Shown here: one piece after another, positions 46,209 to 55,388 of the stretch
Numbering within the stretch: position 1 is the stretch's first letter
How the letters are laid out: each line of letters starts with the position of its first letter
Origin: Actinobaculum sp. 313
GTDB taxonomy: Bacteria > Actinomycetota > Actinomycetes > Actinomycetales > Actinomycetaceae
Reading direction: 5' to 3'
NCBI RefSeq assembly: GCF_003073475.1
Contig: NZ_CP029033.1
Coordinates: forward strand, 1,674,001 to 1,738,000
DNA length: 64,000 nt
Position numbers and translations under genes: made by a program
The notes under the pieces: generated by a model
Seen by the model: only the letters and a program-made list of their open reading frames with translations
The model's database searches: none
What the model was told of the DNA's origin: nothing

Positions 46209-46835
46209 CTAGTATCGCGGCAATTCCAATACCTGCCCCACCGCGATAGCATCGCTTGTCAGCCCGTTCTGTGCCTTGATATCTGCTACCGCAGTTGCCG
46301 TGTCTGGAGCGTCAGGGAGCGTGGCGGCGATGGACCAGAGCGTGTCACCAGACTGCACAACCACGCTATCACCCGGCGCAGGAACGAAAAGAGAACCAAT
46401 TCCCAGCCCAAGCACAACAAGCGCTGCCGCGGCTAGAGCACCAAATGCTAGCCGCAGAGCAAGAATCATATGAGCCACATTGACGCTATGGGCATGCCTT
46501 ACCCGTGAATTCGCACCAACCGCTGTGACAGGTGCGGCACGGCCGCGCCCCTCGGAGGCCCGCACAGATGACGGCCTCATAGCCGCGGTCCAAGCTTCCT
46601 CCATTTGCGCGACGCGCACCGTCGGCCGACGTCGTGCCAGCGTCGGGTACTCAGAACGCCAATCCGCGTCCAGCCTACTCGGTATCGCCTGCTGTGCCTC
46701 GTTGCGGTCGCTCTCAAGCGGACTGGCTGCAGTAGGCACCGCTCGGAGCGGCCTGCGCTTTCTTCCCGTAAGGTTCACCGATGCACTGGTCTTTGCCTGC
46801 GCGGCCTCGATAGCGCTCACAGCAACTGCACTCAT
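46209..46835 (-). CDS. LysM-domain membrane protein under LexA control (ChiZ/DivS/YneA-like division checkpoint)
   Basis: A 208-residue protein. A basic cytoplasmic part of about 120 residues is followed by one transmembrane helix (LALRLAFGALAAAALVVLGL) and a C-terminal LysM domain (VVVQSGDTLWSIAATLPDA, then IKAQNGLTSDAIAVGQVLEL) for peptidoglycan binding. The position between nrdR and a divergent lexA, with two LexA boxes just upstream, matches M. tuberculosis Rv2719c and, functionally, C. glutamicum DivS and B. subtilis YneA, which delay division after DNA damage. The suppressor role is inferred from context. Confidence 0.88.
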   Translation of the reverse strand: MSAVAVSAIEAAQAKTSASVNLTGRKRRPLRAVPTAASPLESDRNEAQQAIPSRLDADWRSEYPTLARRRPTVRVAQMEEAWTAAMRPSSVRASEGRGRAAPVTAVGANSRVRHAHSVNVAHMILALRLAFGALAAAALVVLGLGIGSLFVPAPGDSVVVQSGDTLWSIAATLPDAPDTATAVADIKAQNGLTSDAIAVGQVLELPRY

Positions 46836-46891
46836 AACAATCTTCCCTTCGTGTCGCCGCTCCCGCTTGAAGCGTTAGTAGCTATCGTTCA

Positions 46892-46907
46892 TCGAACATG
46901 TGTTCGT
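46892..46907. promoter_or_regulatory. LexA (SOS) box 1, LysM-gene side
   Basis: TCGAACATGTGTTCGT, one mismatch from a perfect TCGAAC-N4-GTTCGA palindrome. It lies 57 bp upstream of the LysM gene start and abuts box 2. Confidence 0.88.
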
Positions 46908-46922
46908 CGAACGCTTGTTTGA
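46907..46922. promoter_or_regulatory. LexA (SOS) box 2, LysM-gene side
   Basis: TCGAACGCTTGTTTGA. It shares its first base with box 1, giving two operators on overlapping or adjacent helical faces, which implies tight control of the LysM gene. Confidence 0.85.
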
Positions 46923-46949
46923 ACTATACAGCGCACAGTGGAGAATGTC

Positions 46950-46965
46950 CAGAACACCTGTTCGA
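46950..46965. promoter_or_regulatory. LexA (SOS) box 3, lexA side
   Basis: CAGAACACCTGTTCGA, about 109 bp upstream of the lexA GTG. Half site GTTCGA is perfect. Confidence 0.82.
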
Positions 46966-46973
46966 CATGCCGT

Positions 46974-46989
46974 ACGAACATTTGTTTGA
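46974..46989. promoter_or_regulatory. LexA (SOS) box 4, lexA side
   Basis: ACGAACATTTGTTTGA, 85 bp upstream of the lexA start and 24 bp from box 3 start to start. Serves autoregulation of lexA. Confidence 0.82.
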
Positions 46990-47073
46990 GTATTAGACAG
47001 TGACCAATTACGCTGATGTTCATAGTCAATCAGGAGCCTCCGACACGAAATGAGGCCCAATTGGGAGGTAACC

Positions 47074-47790
47074 GTGGCAACGGCGTCCAAGCTAACCGAG
47101 CGCCAGGCGGCGGTGCTCAAGTGCGTACGCGTCGGCATCCTCAAATACCACTATCCCCCAACCGTGCGCGAGATCTGTGAGTCGGTGGGTCTCAACTCCA
47201 CGTCGTCAGTCAAGTACCAGCTAGACTCCCTTGTTCGGCTCGGATACATTCGCCGCGACTCCCACAGTCCGCGCGCCATCGTTTTGACGGAGAAGGGGAT
47301 GGAATATGGGCGTCGCAAGTCCCGCGATAATTCGGACTCCGCACCGTCCGTGGCGCAGGCTCAGCAGGCCTCGCAGGTGACGTTCCAGAACGGTGACGAG
47401 ATTGTCACCGTTGAGCCGCCCGTTCAGGTACCGGTCGTTGGTCGTATCGCCGCCGGTAACCCAATTCTCGCGGATCAGATGATTGAGGACGTCTTCACAC
47501 TGCCCCGCCGCCTCACGGGTGAGGGAGAGCTGTTCACCCTCAAGGTTAAAGGTGACTCCATGATCGAGGCGGCGATATGCGACGGCGACTGGGTGGTGGT
47601 TCGGCGTCAGCCGGTGGCTGAGAACGGAGAAATCGTCGCGGCCTTACTGGATGATGAAGCGACGGTGAAAGTGCTTGACCGGAGAAATGGACACGTCACG
47701 CTGCTACCGTGCAACACGGCCTTCGCTCCTATCCCGGCCGACGACGCTGAGATCCTCGGACGCGTCGTCACTGTGATCCGGGCACTCTGA
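47074..47790 (+). CDS. lexA: SOS repressor LexA
   Basis: A 238-residue self-cleaving repressor. The N-terminal winged helix-turn-helix (LTERQAAVLKCVRVGILKYH, then PTVREICESVGLNSTSSVKY) binds SOS boxes. The C-terminal peptidase domain has the Ala-Gly cleavage site in GRIAAGNPILA, the catalytic Ser in KGDSMIEA and the Lys in DDEATVKVL. I chose GTG 47074 (VATASKLTERQ) because GGGAGGT ends 5 nt before it; the ATG at 47050 lies upstream of that site. Four SOS boxes lie in its divergent promoter region. Confidence 0.96.
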   Translation: MATASKLTERQAAVLKCVRVGILKYHYPPTVREICESVGLNSTSSVKYQLDSLVRLGYIRRDSHSPRAIVLTEKGMEYGRRKSRDNSDSAPSVAQAQQASQVTFQNGDEIVTVEPPVQVPVVGRIAAGNPILADQMIEDVFTLPRRLTGEGELFTLKVKGDSMIEAAICDGDWVVVRRQPVAENGEIVAALLDDEATVKVLDRRNGHVTLLPCNTAFAPIPADDAEILGRVVTVIRAL

Positions 47791-47967
47791 TACCGCTGAA
47801 GTACCCGGTACCACCGAACATCCGGTACCGCTCATCGAGTACAGCCGGGCGTCAGCCGCATACGGTCGCCAAAGCGCCGCGCTTGGCCGGTGTCGCGTGC
47901 ATCGCCACCGAACAGTTGCGGTCCAGCGCGGGCAGGGAGCCCGCAAGAACCGCTACTCGCGACGGCA

Positions 47968-48005
47968 AAGGGGCGGCAGCAACATGACTGTTGCCGCCGC
48001 CCCTT
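47968..48005. terminator. Bidirectional terminator between lexA and ldh
   Basis: AAGGGGCGGCAGCAAC and GTTGCCGCCGCCCCTT pair over 16 positions with one A-C mismatch and a 6-nt loop, in the gap between convergent lexA and ldh. The stem begins with AA and ends with TT on both strands, fitting a shared terminator. Confidence 0.8.
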
Positions 48006-48039
48006 CGAATGCTCACTCCCGGTCTCCAGGCCGAGGGAA

Positions 48040-49076
48040 CTAGAAGCCGAACTTCGCCGCAACCTCACGAATGGACCGTGCAGATTTACGCAATCCTTCG
48101 TACTCGCGAGGCGTGACAACCGGAATCAACCGCTGTCCAACACCGGAGCGCCCAACGATACACGGCACGGACATGCAAACATCGGAGATACCCAGCCAGT
48201 CCTCCAAGTACGAACTCACCGGCAACACGCGATGCTCATCACGCATAATCGTGGCAAGGATCGAAGCAACCGACAGCCCGATGGCGTAATTCGTGGCCCC
48301 CTTGCCCTCGATGATCTCGTAAGCGGAGCGCACGACGTCCTGATGAATCCGATCACGCACGCTTTCATCCAGAGTCTGCCCATCAGCCGTTGTACCCCAC
48401 TGAAGTAGTGGCACCGCCCCAACGGTGGCGGATGACCACAGCGGAATCTCGGAATCACCGTGCTCACCGGCGATATAGGCATGCACATTCTGCGGAGCGA
48501 CACCGCATGCACGCGCGATGAGATAGCGCAAACGCGATGAATCAAGAACTGTGCCGGAGCCGAAGAAGCGCTCCGCCGGCAGCCCCGACAGCTTCCACCC
48601 GGCGTAGGTGACCACATCGACGGGGTTGGCCACCATAAGGAAAATCGCGTTAGGAGCCTGCTCCACCACCTGCGGGACCACCGACTTCATAATGTCGATC
48701 GTGGCCCCAGCGAGCTCCAGGCGAGACTGGCCCGGCTTCTGCTTGGCACCCGAAGTGATAACCACGACATCGGCGTCACGCACAATTTCCACATCACTGG
48801 AACCCTCAACGGTCGCCACAGGTGCGAACTGCACACCCTGTGCAATATCAAGAGCCTCGGCGCGGGCCTTTTCGCCGGCAATGTCGTACATGACGTAATG
48901 GCGTGCGACGCCCTGGATCACCGAGGCATACGTAATCGCGGAGCCTACCGCCCCGCGCCGATAACTGCGATCTTTGAGGCGTCGGGGCTGGGGAAAGCAG
49001 TTGTGGTGTTGCCCGCAGCCAGGTCCTCCTCCGACTCCGGAATCAGCGCAGGTTCTGCAGCATGGTTCTCCGACAC
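48040..49076 (-). CDS. ldh: L-lactate dehydrogenase, one-base deletion near the start
   Basis: NAD-dependent enzyme reducing pyruvate to L-lactate. The GTG at 49076 follows GAGGAGG and starts an N-terminal extension of about 26 residues, then KIAVIGAG, where a C run at 48951-48954 is one base short. The corrected sequence GAGAVGSAITYASVIQG joins the main frame. Conserved motifs downstream are VVITSGAKQKPGQSRLEL, VANPVDVVTY, GSGTVLDSSRLRYLIA (substrate Arg) and the active-site His in AYIAGEHGDSE. Corrected length is about 345. Suggests fermentative lactate production. Confidence 0.93.
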
Positions 49077-49156
49077 GGTTCCTCCTCTTTTGTTTCGACT
49101 CATCTATTTTCGATGCGTCACCATCATATGAAAACGTTCCGCCCGCGCGATAGGAC

Positions 49157-51136
49157 CTATTCCGGGTCGGCTAGGCGTGTCAGCGCAGCGCGGACGGTAT
49201 CGCTATCACTCGTGGGCCACAGGCGCGGCAGGGAAGCCGCGAGAAATTGCCCATAGCGAGCTGTTCTCAACCGAGAATCAAGAATAGCAACAACACCGCG
49301 ATCATCCACTGTGCGCAGCAGGCGACCGACGCCCTGCGCCAATAGCAATGCGGCCTGCGCTGCCGCCACCTGCATGAAGCCGTTGCCGCCGGAGGCGTTC
49401 ACCGCCTGCGTACGGGCCTGCATTAGCGGGTCATTGGGGCGCGGGAAGGGAATCCGATCAATGATAACAAGGCGGCATGTCCGCCCTGGCACGTCGACGC
49501 CCTGCCACAGAGAAAGCGTGCCGAACAGGCTGGCCGCGTCGTCGTCGGCGAACCGACTGATCAGCGTCGGAAGTTGGTCCTCGCCTTGCACAAGAACCGG
49601 CGTTTCAAGCTTCTCCCGCGCGTAGTCGGCTGCAGCCTCCGCCGCGCGCCGCGATGTGAACAGACAAAGCGCACCACCCGCCGAGGCGCGCACAAGATCT
49701 ACCAGTTCATCGAGTTGCTCATCCCCGTACCCCTCACGGCCGGGAGCCGGCAGGTGCGAGGCGACGTAGAGAATTCCCTGCCGTGCATGATCGAATGGGG
49801 AACCAACATCGATTCCCTCCCACGGGCCTTGACTCGGGTACAGAAAACCGGTCTGGCGTGCGATGTGAGTGAAACTGCCACCGATCTCCAAGGTGGCGGA
49901 GGTCAGAATAACCGGCTTGTCCTCGAACAGGATGTCTGCCAATGACGCGGAAACATCCAGCGGCGCAACGTGCAGATATGAGCGGTCCTCACCATCACGT
50001 GAAACCCAGGGAACGAAGGAGCCTGCCTGCACCCCATCGGACAGGAGCAGTTCGATCACATCCACCACGGACTGCACACGATTACGAGCAACCTTCTTCG
50101 CCGCGGCATCCGCCTCTTCCTTGCCGGGTAGAGCGGCCACATCGTCCAATGCCTGCTGTAAGCATCCGAGTAGGGCGAGCAATGAGTCGGTCAGCTCGGC
50201 GGGCATTTCCACCAGCCGATCTTCCGGAAGTGCATCGAGAACACTCCCCAGCGCCTCACCCGCCCGTTCGAGATCCAGAACCATTATCTGCTCCCGGCGC
50301 AGCAACCGAGCGGTGGCCGCAATCTCCACGCGAGACAGCGACGCGGCCAGCTGTTCCGTCACACGGTTCACCAACTCATGCGCCTCATCGACGACGAAGG
50401 CGTCAGCACCGCCAGGCAGCACTGGAGTACCGGCGCTCTCAACACCGAGCATGGAGTGATTGGTCACCACAATATCGGCCTCGGCAGCGGCGTCTCGGGC
50501 AAGAACGGGGAAACACGATTCCCGCAAAGGGCACGACGTACCCAGGCACTCCGGTTTGGCCAATGACACCTGCCGCCAGGCTCGTTCCGACACGCCGGGA
50601 ACCAAGTCATCGCGGTCGCCCGTATCCGTGGACATTGCCCATTCACGTAGTCTTACCACTTCCTCGCCGGTAGCGCTCGCCCCGAACTCTGCGGCAGCGC
50701 GTGAAAGAAGCGCGTCCTCCTCGGGATAGCCACCGGTGACCTTGCGCAGGCAAACATAGTTGTTCCACCCCTTCAACAGTGCGACCGTCGGTTCGCGGCC
50801 GGTCACTTCACGCACTGCTCGCGCTACCCTAGGCGCGTCCTGGGTGACAATCTGCCGTTGCAAGGTCAGCGTTGCGGTCGAGATAACGGCCCGCATACCC
50901 GTACGGGCCACCCACTCCATCACTGGCACCAGATACCCGATTGACTTGCCCGTACCGGTGCCAGCCTGCACCAGAAGGTGTTCACTGCCTTCAAGAGCCT
51001 GCCGCACCCGATGGGACATTGTCACTTGGCCCTCGCGCCGCGCACCGGCCATGGCGGAGATCACCACTTCGAGGATCTCGTCAACAGCTTCGCGATCCGT
51101 GGGCGCCGTCTCGTCTTCGACAGCCGCACTTTTCAC
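49157..51136 (-). CDS. dinG: DinG-family ATP-dependent DNA helicase (XPD-like, Fe-S)
   Basis: A 659-residue superfamily 2 helicase. Motif I is VQAGTGTGKSIGYLVPVMEW, motif II VVDEAHELVNRV, and later motifs are LTSATLEIGG, LFTSRRAAE, FGTLSLWQGVDVPG and QGVGRLLRTVDD. Four cysteines (YVCLRK, then PECLGTSCPLRESCF) fit the Fe-S cluster of XPD/DinG proteins. It probably resolves R-loops or damaged forks. The ATG overlaps the hflX stop by 4 bp. No LexA box was found nearby. Confidence 0.92.
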   Translation of the reverse strand: MKSAAVEDETAPTDREAVDEILEVVISAMAGARREGQVTMSHRVRQALEGSEHLLVQAGTGTGKSIGYLVPVMEWVARTGMRAVISTATLTLQRQIVTQDAPRVARAVREVTGREPTVALLKGWNNYVCLRKVTGGYPEEDALLSRAAAEFGASATGEEVVRLREWAMSTDTGDRDDLVPGVSERAWRQVSLAKPECLGTSCPLRESCFPVLARDAAAEADIVVTNHSMLGVESAGTPVLPGGADAFVVDEAHELVNRVTEQLAASLSRVEIAATARLLRREQIMVLDLERAGEALGSVLDALPEDRLVEMPAELTDSLLALLGCLQQALDDVAALPGKEEADAAAKKVARNRVQSVVDVIELLLSDGVQAGSFVPWVSRDGEDRSYLHVAPLDVSASLADILFEDKPVILTSATLEIGGSFTHIARQTGFLYPSQGPWEGIDVGSPFDHARQGILYVASHLPAPGREGYGDEQLDELVDLVRASAGGALCLFTSRRAAEAAADYAREKLETPVLVQGEDQLPTLISRFADDDAASLFGTLSLWQGVDVPGRTCRLVIIDRIPFPRPNDPLMQARTQAVNASGGNGFMQVAAAQAALLLAQGVGRLLRTVDDRGVVAILDSRLRTARYGQFLAASLPRLWPTSDSDTVRAALTRLADPE

Positions 51137-52722
51137 AGCGCTGCTCCGGAGCCGAGAAGTCTTTCTTCCTCGAGTGAGCCCGCTCCACGCAAGGCGCCTG
51201 CCAGGTCCTCCGGCACGCGCGCACGGACCCGGGTTCCATCGTTGCGATATTCCACTGGCGCAAGTATCTCGCCCTCCTCGTGGATGCGTGAAACAAGATC
51301 GCCACGGCTATAGGGCACAACAGCGGTGACTTCGACATTGGGGCACGGTAGGGCTTCGTCGAGCTTCTCCAACAGCTCGTCGATTCCCTCGCCGGTCAGG
51401 CAGGACACCGTCACCGCTTCGGGGAATCGGCCGCGCAGCGCGGTCAGATCCACCGGATCGGCAAGATCGCTTTTTGACAACACAATGAGTTCGCGTGCGT
51501 TTGCGGCGCCGGGCACATCGGCCAGCACCTGGTGAACTGCTTGCATTTGCCCTACCGGATCGGCATGCGAAGAATCGATGACGTGGAGCAACACGTTTGC
51601 CGTCCCCGCCTCTTCCAGGGTGGAGCGGAAGGCCTCCACTAGCTGCGTGGGGAGATGACGAACAAATCCCACCGTATCCGTGATGGTGAAAGCGCGCCCG
51701 GAAGGCGTCGTGGCTTGTCGCACGGTCGGATCCAAGGTGGCGAAGAGCGCGTTTTCAACCAGCACGCCTGCTCCGGTGAGTCTATTCAGAAGCGAGGATT
51801 TCCCCGCGTTGGTATATCCCACGACGACGACGGACGGAATGCCTGTGCGTCTTCTCTCCGCACGGCGTTGGCCGCGCCCCGGCGCCATTCGTTTAATTTC
51901 GCGGCGGAGCTTCGCCATACGGGTACGGATACGCCGTCGATCAAGCTCGATCTGCGTCTCACCCGGTCCGCGCGAACCGATACCCGCGCCGGCGGCTACT
52001 CGACCACCGGCCTGGCGCGACATAGATTCACCCCACCCGCGTAAGCGTGGTAAGAGGTACTCCAGTTGCGCAAGCTCGACCTGCGCCTTTCCCTCTTTCG
52101 ACTTCGCATGCCGGGCGAAAATATCCAAGATCAATGCGGTACGGTCGATAACCTTAACGGCAACGATATCTTCTAAAGCGCGCCGTTGCGATGGAGCGAG
52201 CTCTGAGTCGACAATCACCGTGTCGGCTTCCCGCACTGCCACCAGATCCGCCAATTCACGCGCTTTGCCCTGGCCGAGGTAGGTTGCCGGATCGGGCAGG
52301 CTGCGACGCTGGATCAAACCATCGAGCACCTCGGAACCGGCCGTCTCCGCGAGCGCTGCCAGCTCACGAAGAGACTCTTCTGCCTGCCGCAGTTCGCCTG
52401 ACTGCCACAACCCGACGAGCACCACCCGTTCCAGACGAACTTGCCGGTACTCGATATCGACGCCTTCTTCACGCTCGACACCAACCTCAAGCGCGCCAAC
52501 GCGCCGCAGCGAGGAGCGTTCCTCCCTGGCGAACTCGTCACCGCTATGGGCGTTGTATGCCGGATCGGCCTGCAGTACGGTCCCCCGGCGCGAGTGGATA
52601 TCAAGGCTGTTCGGCGACGGCAACTCCTGCGATACCGTCCGCACATCAGGTGTCACCAGATTGAAAAGGCTGCCCGTATGTGAACCTCGCTTTGTCACAG
52701 GTTGTGTGTAGTCCTCGCTCAT
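51133..52722 (-). CDS. hflX: Ribosome-associated GTPase HflX
   Basis: A 529-residue translational GTPase that splits stalled ribosomes. The N-terminal domain has LAALAETAGSEVLDGLIQRR and YLGQGKARELADLV, the middle coiled-coil region GAGIGSRGPGETQIELDRRR, and the G domain VVVVGYTNAGKSSLLNRLTG (G1), TLDPTVRQ (G2), ITDTVGFVRHLP (G3), VLSKSDLAD (G4) and SCLTGEGI (G5). Start ATG 52722 with AGGAG 6 nt upstream; a longer upstream frame has no start signal. The N-terminus is 80-100 residues longer than in E. coli HflX, as common in actinobacteria. Confidence 0.95.
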   Translation of the reverse strand: MSEDYTQPVTKRGSHTGSLFNLVTPDVRTVSQELPSPNSLDIHSRRGTVLQADPAYNAHSGDEFAREERSSLRRVGALEVGVEREEGVDIEYRQVRLERVVLVGLWQSGELRQAEESLRELAALAETAGSEVLDGLIQRRSLPDPATYLGQGKARELADLVAVREADTVIVDSELAPSQRRALEDIVAVKVIDRTALILDIFARHAKSKEGKAQVELAQLEYLLPRLRGWGESMSRQAGGRVAAGAGIGSRGPGETQIELDRRRIRTRMAKLRREIKRMAPGRGQRRAERRRTGIPSVVVVGYTNAGKSSLLNRLTGAGVLVENALFATLDPTVRQATTPSGRAFTITDTVGFVRHLPTQLVEAFRSTLEEAGTANVLLHVIDSSHADPVGQMQAVHQVLADVPGAANARELIVLSKSDLADPVDLTALRGRFPEAVTVSCLTGEGIDELLEKLDEALPCPNVEVTAVVPYSRGDLVSRIHEEGEILAPVEYRNDGTRVRARVPEDLAGALRGAGSLEEERLLGSGAAL

Positions 52723-52906
52723 GTGCTCCTCACGTTTTCCTCTATGATCCCACGGAGGGCAGCACACGGTGAAGTGACATGCACTGCTCCGGTAAACATA
52801 GGGTGATCGGCCCGTCACTGATACACGCAAGGGCTGCCGAGCCAGCAACCGCCCCGGGCCGGGAGCCAAAGCCGCCACTGGCGTCGGCAGGCGCTACTCT
52901 TAAGGG

Positions 52907-53521
52907 GTGACTACCCCGCATTATTTCTCGGAGCACCAGTCGGACGACTCTCCCCGCGTGGAGCGCACTGTCCGCCTACGCGGCAAAGACTATTCGGTCC
53001 TCACGGCGAACGGCGTCTTCGCGCACGACAAAGTGGATCGCGGAACGGCGGTCTTCCTGGCGAAAGTACCGAACCCAGATATTCCAGATGGTTCAGTAGC
53101 TCTTGACCTGGGCTGCGGGTGGGGACCGATGACTCTCGCACTGTGCGACGCGGCTCCGAATGCTCAGGTGTGGGCAGTCGACGTTAACGAGCGTGCACGG
53201 AAACTCACCGAAGAGAACTTACAGCGCGCCGGGATGCACGGCACTGTTCTTGACCCGCAGGCAGCCTTGGAGCGGCTGGCTGACAGGCGGATCGCCCTGC
53301 TGTGGTCCAATCCGCCGGTGCGGATTGGCAAGCAGGAATTGCACAAGCTGCTCACCACCTGGCTCTCATTACTTGCCGACGATGGTGTTGCCTACCTCGT
53401 TGTGCAGCGCAACCTCGGTGCGGATTCCCTCCAGAAATGGCTGCATGAACAGGGATTTACCTGCAAGAGACTCGGATCCGCCAAGGGATATCGGGTCTTC
53501 GAGGTCAGACCGCAACTCTAG
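52907..53521 (+). CDS. RsmC-like class I SAM-dependent methyltransferase
   Basis: A 204-residue protein related to the C-terminal half of 16S rRNA G1207 methyltransferase RsmC. The SAM site is VALDLGCGWGPMTLALCDAA, followed by VWAVDVNERARKLTEENL and the catalytic NPPVRIGKQ motif of base N2/N6 methyltransferases. VVQRNLGADSLQKWL and GYRVFEVRP end the fold. In actinobacteria such a single-domain form often sits near hflX or miaA. Start GTG 52907, with AAGGG only a few bases before it. It is the only plus-strand gene in this block. Confidence 0.88.
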   Translation: MTTPHYFSEHQSDDSPRVERTVRLRGKDYSVLTANGVFAHDKVDRGTAVFLAKVPNPDIPDGSVALDLGCGWGPMTLALCDAAPNAQVWAVDVNERARKLTEENLQRAGMHGTVLDPQAALERLADRRIALLWSNPPVRIGKQELHKLLTTWLSLLADDGVAYLVVQRNLGADSLQKWLHEQGFTCKRLGSAKGYRVFEVRPQL

Positions 53522-53600
53522 GGCCGAACCGTGCAGCCCCGACGGCACTTGCGCCATCACCTAGACCGGCTCCATTGGCTATGTCCTCGCCCCATTGGCT

Positions 53601-54451
53601 CTACTGCGAGCGAGTGACCCGAAGAACGGCGGCGTCGCCGTACAACGCGCCCTCCTTCGCTTTCACCGCTGCAACCAGGACGAAACTACGTGTGATCAGC
53701 AGCGCCCAACCACCGAGCTTGCCCACATGCACCATCTCCCAAGTTGCGCTCTGATTCGGATAACGCCACGCGTTGAGGAAGGTGGCGGCATTCTCGGCAA
53801 ACCACAGGAAGACGCCGATGAGCAAAAAGGCCAGCGCGGCTGGCATCCAGTATCGGTCTTCTCCAACTGTGAAGTGGATCGTGCTTTTCCACAACGCGAT
53901 GAAGAAGCCGATAGCGATCAGCCAACACGAGTCCCGGATGTGGTGATGAGTGAAGAAGTTCGCGTAGGCAGCCACCGCGAGGAGGCTTACCGGCAGCCAA
54001 CGAAATCTAGTCACCCGCAAATCGAACCTGCGGAAGGCCTGGCAAATATATGATCCGACCGAGGCGTACATGAATCCGGAGAATACCGGTACGTCGGCCA
54101 ACCGAATAAGACCGGCATCGGGATAGTTCCAGGAGCCAATACTCACCTTGAAGATTTCGAGTGCCAGGCCGAGCACGTGGAATGCGCAGATTACCAGCAG
54201 TTCCCGCCATGTCTCGAATCGTACCCGTACCAATAGGATCTGGAGCACGATGACGTAGATCAGCATGGCGTCATAGCGTGTCAGCGGCAGGTCATATCTG
54301 CCCCACACCAGCATGGAGAGGGCCAGACCGAGGAAAATCGCGATGGGGAAAAGACAGCACTGCAGCTGGATCCACGCGAACTGGACAAATCGGATTTAAG
54401 GAATCCGCGCGTGCCTCCTCCCCCGTCGTCGTACTCGGTCGGCGCGTCCAC
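53601..54451 (-). CDS. DUF817 integral membrane protein, probable one-base deletion
   Basis: Polytopic membrane protein of unknown function. The intact part from ATG 54314 has about seven hydrophobic helices and the DUF817 pattern YDAMLIYVIVLQILLV, FHVLGLALEIFKVSIGSWNYP, SGFMYASVGSYICQAFRRFD and TFLNAWRYPNQ. Upstream the frame still encodes FVQFAWIQLQCCLFPIAIFL, matching the family start, but hits a stop; adding one T at the run 54387-54389 connects it to GTG 54451 (VDAPTEYDDG), 10 bp after the miaA stop. Corrected length is about 283. The upstream extension is inferred. Confidence 0.8.
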
Positions 54452-54461
54452 TTCCTCGCCC

Positions 54462-55376
54462 TCATTTCCCGGCCGCCTCCACCACATGCCGAGCGGCATC
54501 GTTTATCGAGGTGTCGGTGAGGTCCAGGTGGCGCAGCCGTGGATCAGCGCCGAACCACGTCCGCTGCTTCTTCGCAAGCCGCCGGGTCGCCTGCGCGATT
54601 TCAACCACGGCGTCCTCTGTGCTCAGCAGGCCGTCCAACACGGAGATTGCCTGCCTGTACCCAGTCGCGCTGCCTGCCGTCGGACTCTCGCGTAAGCCTT
54701 CGTCAAGCAGAGCGGCAGTCTCCTCCAGCAGACCTCCCGTCATCATCGCCTCCGCGCGGCGTGCAATGCTGTCGGCCAGCACGTCGGCGGCACGGCTCAC
54801 GTAGAAGGAATGAATATCGGGAAAATGCGCGGTGTGCCGCGGGAAGCGCGGAGAATAGCGGCCCGCGAGGCGAACAACCTCCACGGCGCGAATGACACGC
54901 CGGGGATTGCGGTGGTCCACGGCAGCGTAAGCCGCCGGGTCTTTCTCCTCGAGTTCCATCAACAGTGGTTGCAATCCTTCGCGTCGAACAGTCTCCTCCA
55001 GAGCCGCACGAATATGTGGATCGTGCCCGGGAAACTCGAGCTTATCAAGCAGGCCCGCCACATAAAGGCCTGAGCCTCCCACGACAATCGGGATCTTGCC
55101 GCGAGAGACGATGCCTTGCAGGTCGGCGCGGGCACTGCGTTGGTAGGCGGCTACACTAGCGGCTTCGTTGATGTCGAGTACATCGAGCTGATGGTGAACG
55201 ATCCCTCGCCGCTGCGAAGCGGGCAACTTGGCCGTGCCAATATCCATGCCGCGGTACAGCTGCATGGCATCCGCCGAGATGATCTCAACCCCACTCGGAC
55301 CTCCGAGCAACTCGGCCACTTCGAGAGACAGGGCAGTCTTCCCGGTTGCGGTGGGCCCGACCAGGGCGATAATCAT
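54462..55376 (-). CDS. miaA: tRNA dimethylallyltransferase MiaA
   Basis: Transfers the dimethylallyl group to N6 of A37 in tRNAs reading codons starting with U, the first step of ms2i6A. A 304-residue protein. Visible are the P-loop ALVGPTATGKTALSLEVAEL, the ISADAMQLYRGMDIGTAK motif, HHQLDVLDINE, VVGGSGLYVAGLLDKLEF, NPRRVIRAVEVV and the C-terminal tRNA-binding RRLAKKQRTWF. It follows miaB with a gap of about 12 bp, so the two enzymes of the same modification pathway are co-transcribed. Confidence 0.96.
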   Translation of the reverse strand: MIIALVGPTATGKTALSLEVAELLGGPSGVEIISADAMQLYRGMDIGTAKLPASQRRGIVHHQLDVLDINEAASVAAYQRSARADLQGIVSRGKIPIVVGGSGLYVAGLLDKLEFPGHDPHIRAALEETVRREGLQPLLMELEEKDPAAYAAVDHRNPRRVIRAVEVVRLAGRYSPRFPRHTAHFPDIHSFYVSRAADVLADSIARRAEAMMTGGLLEETAALLDEGLRESPTAGSATGYRQAISVLDGLLSTEDAVVEIAQATRRLAKKQRTWFGADPRLRHLDLTDTSINDAARHVVEAAGK

Positions 55377-55388
55377 CGCCTACCCGCC

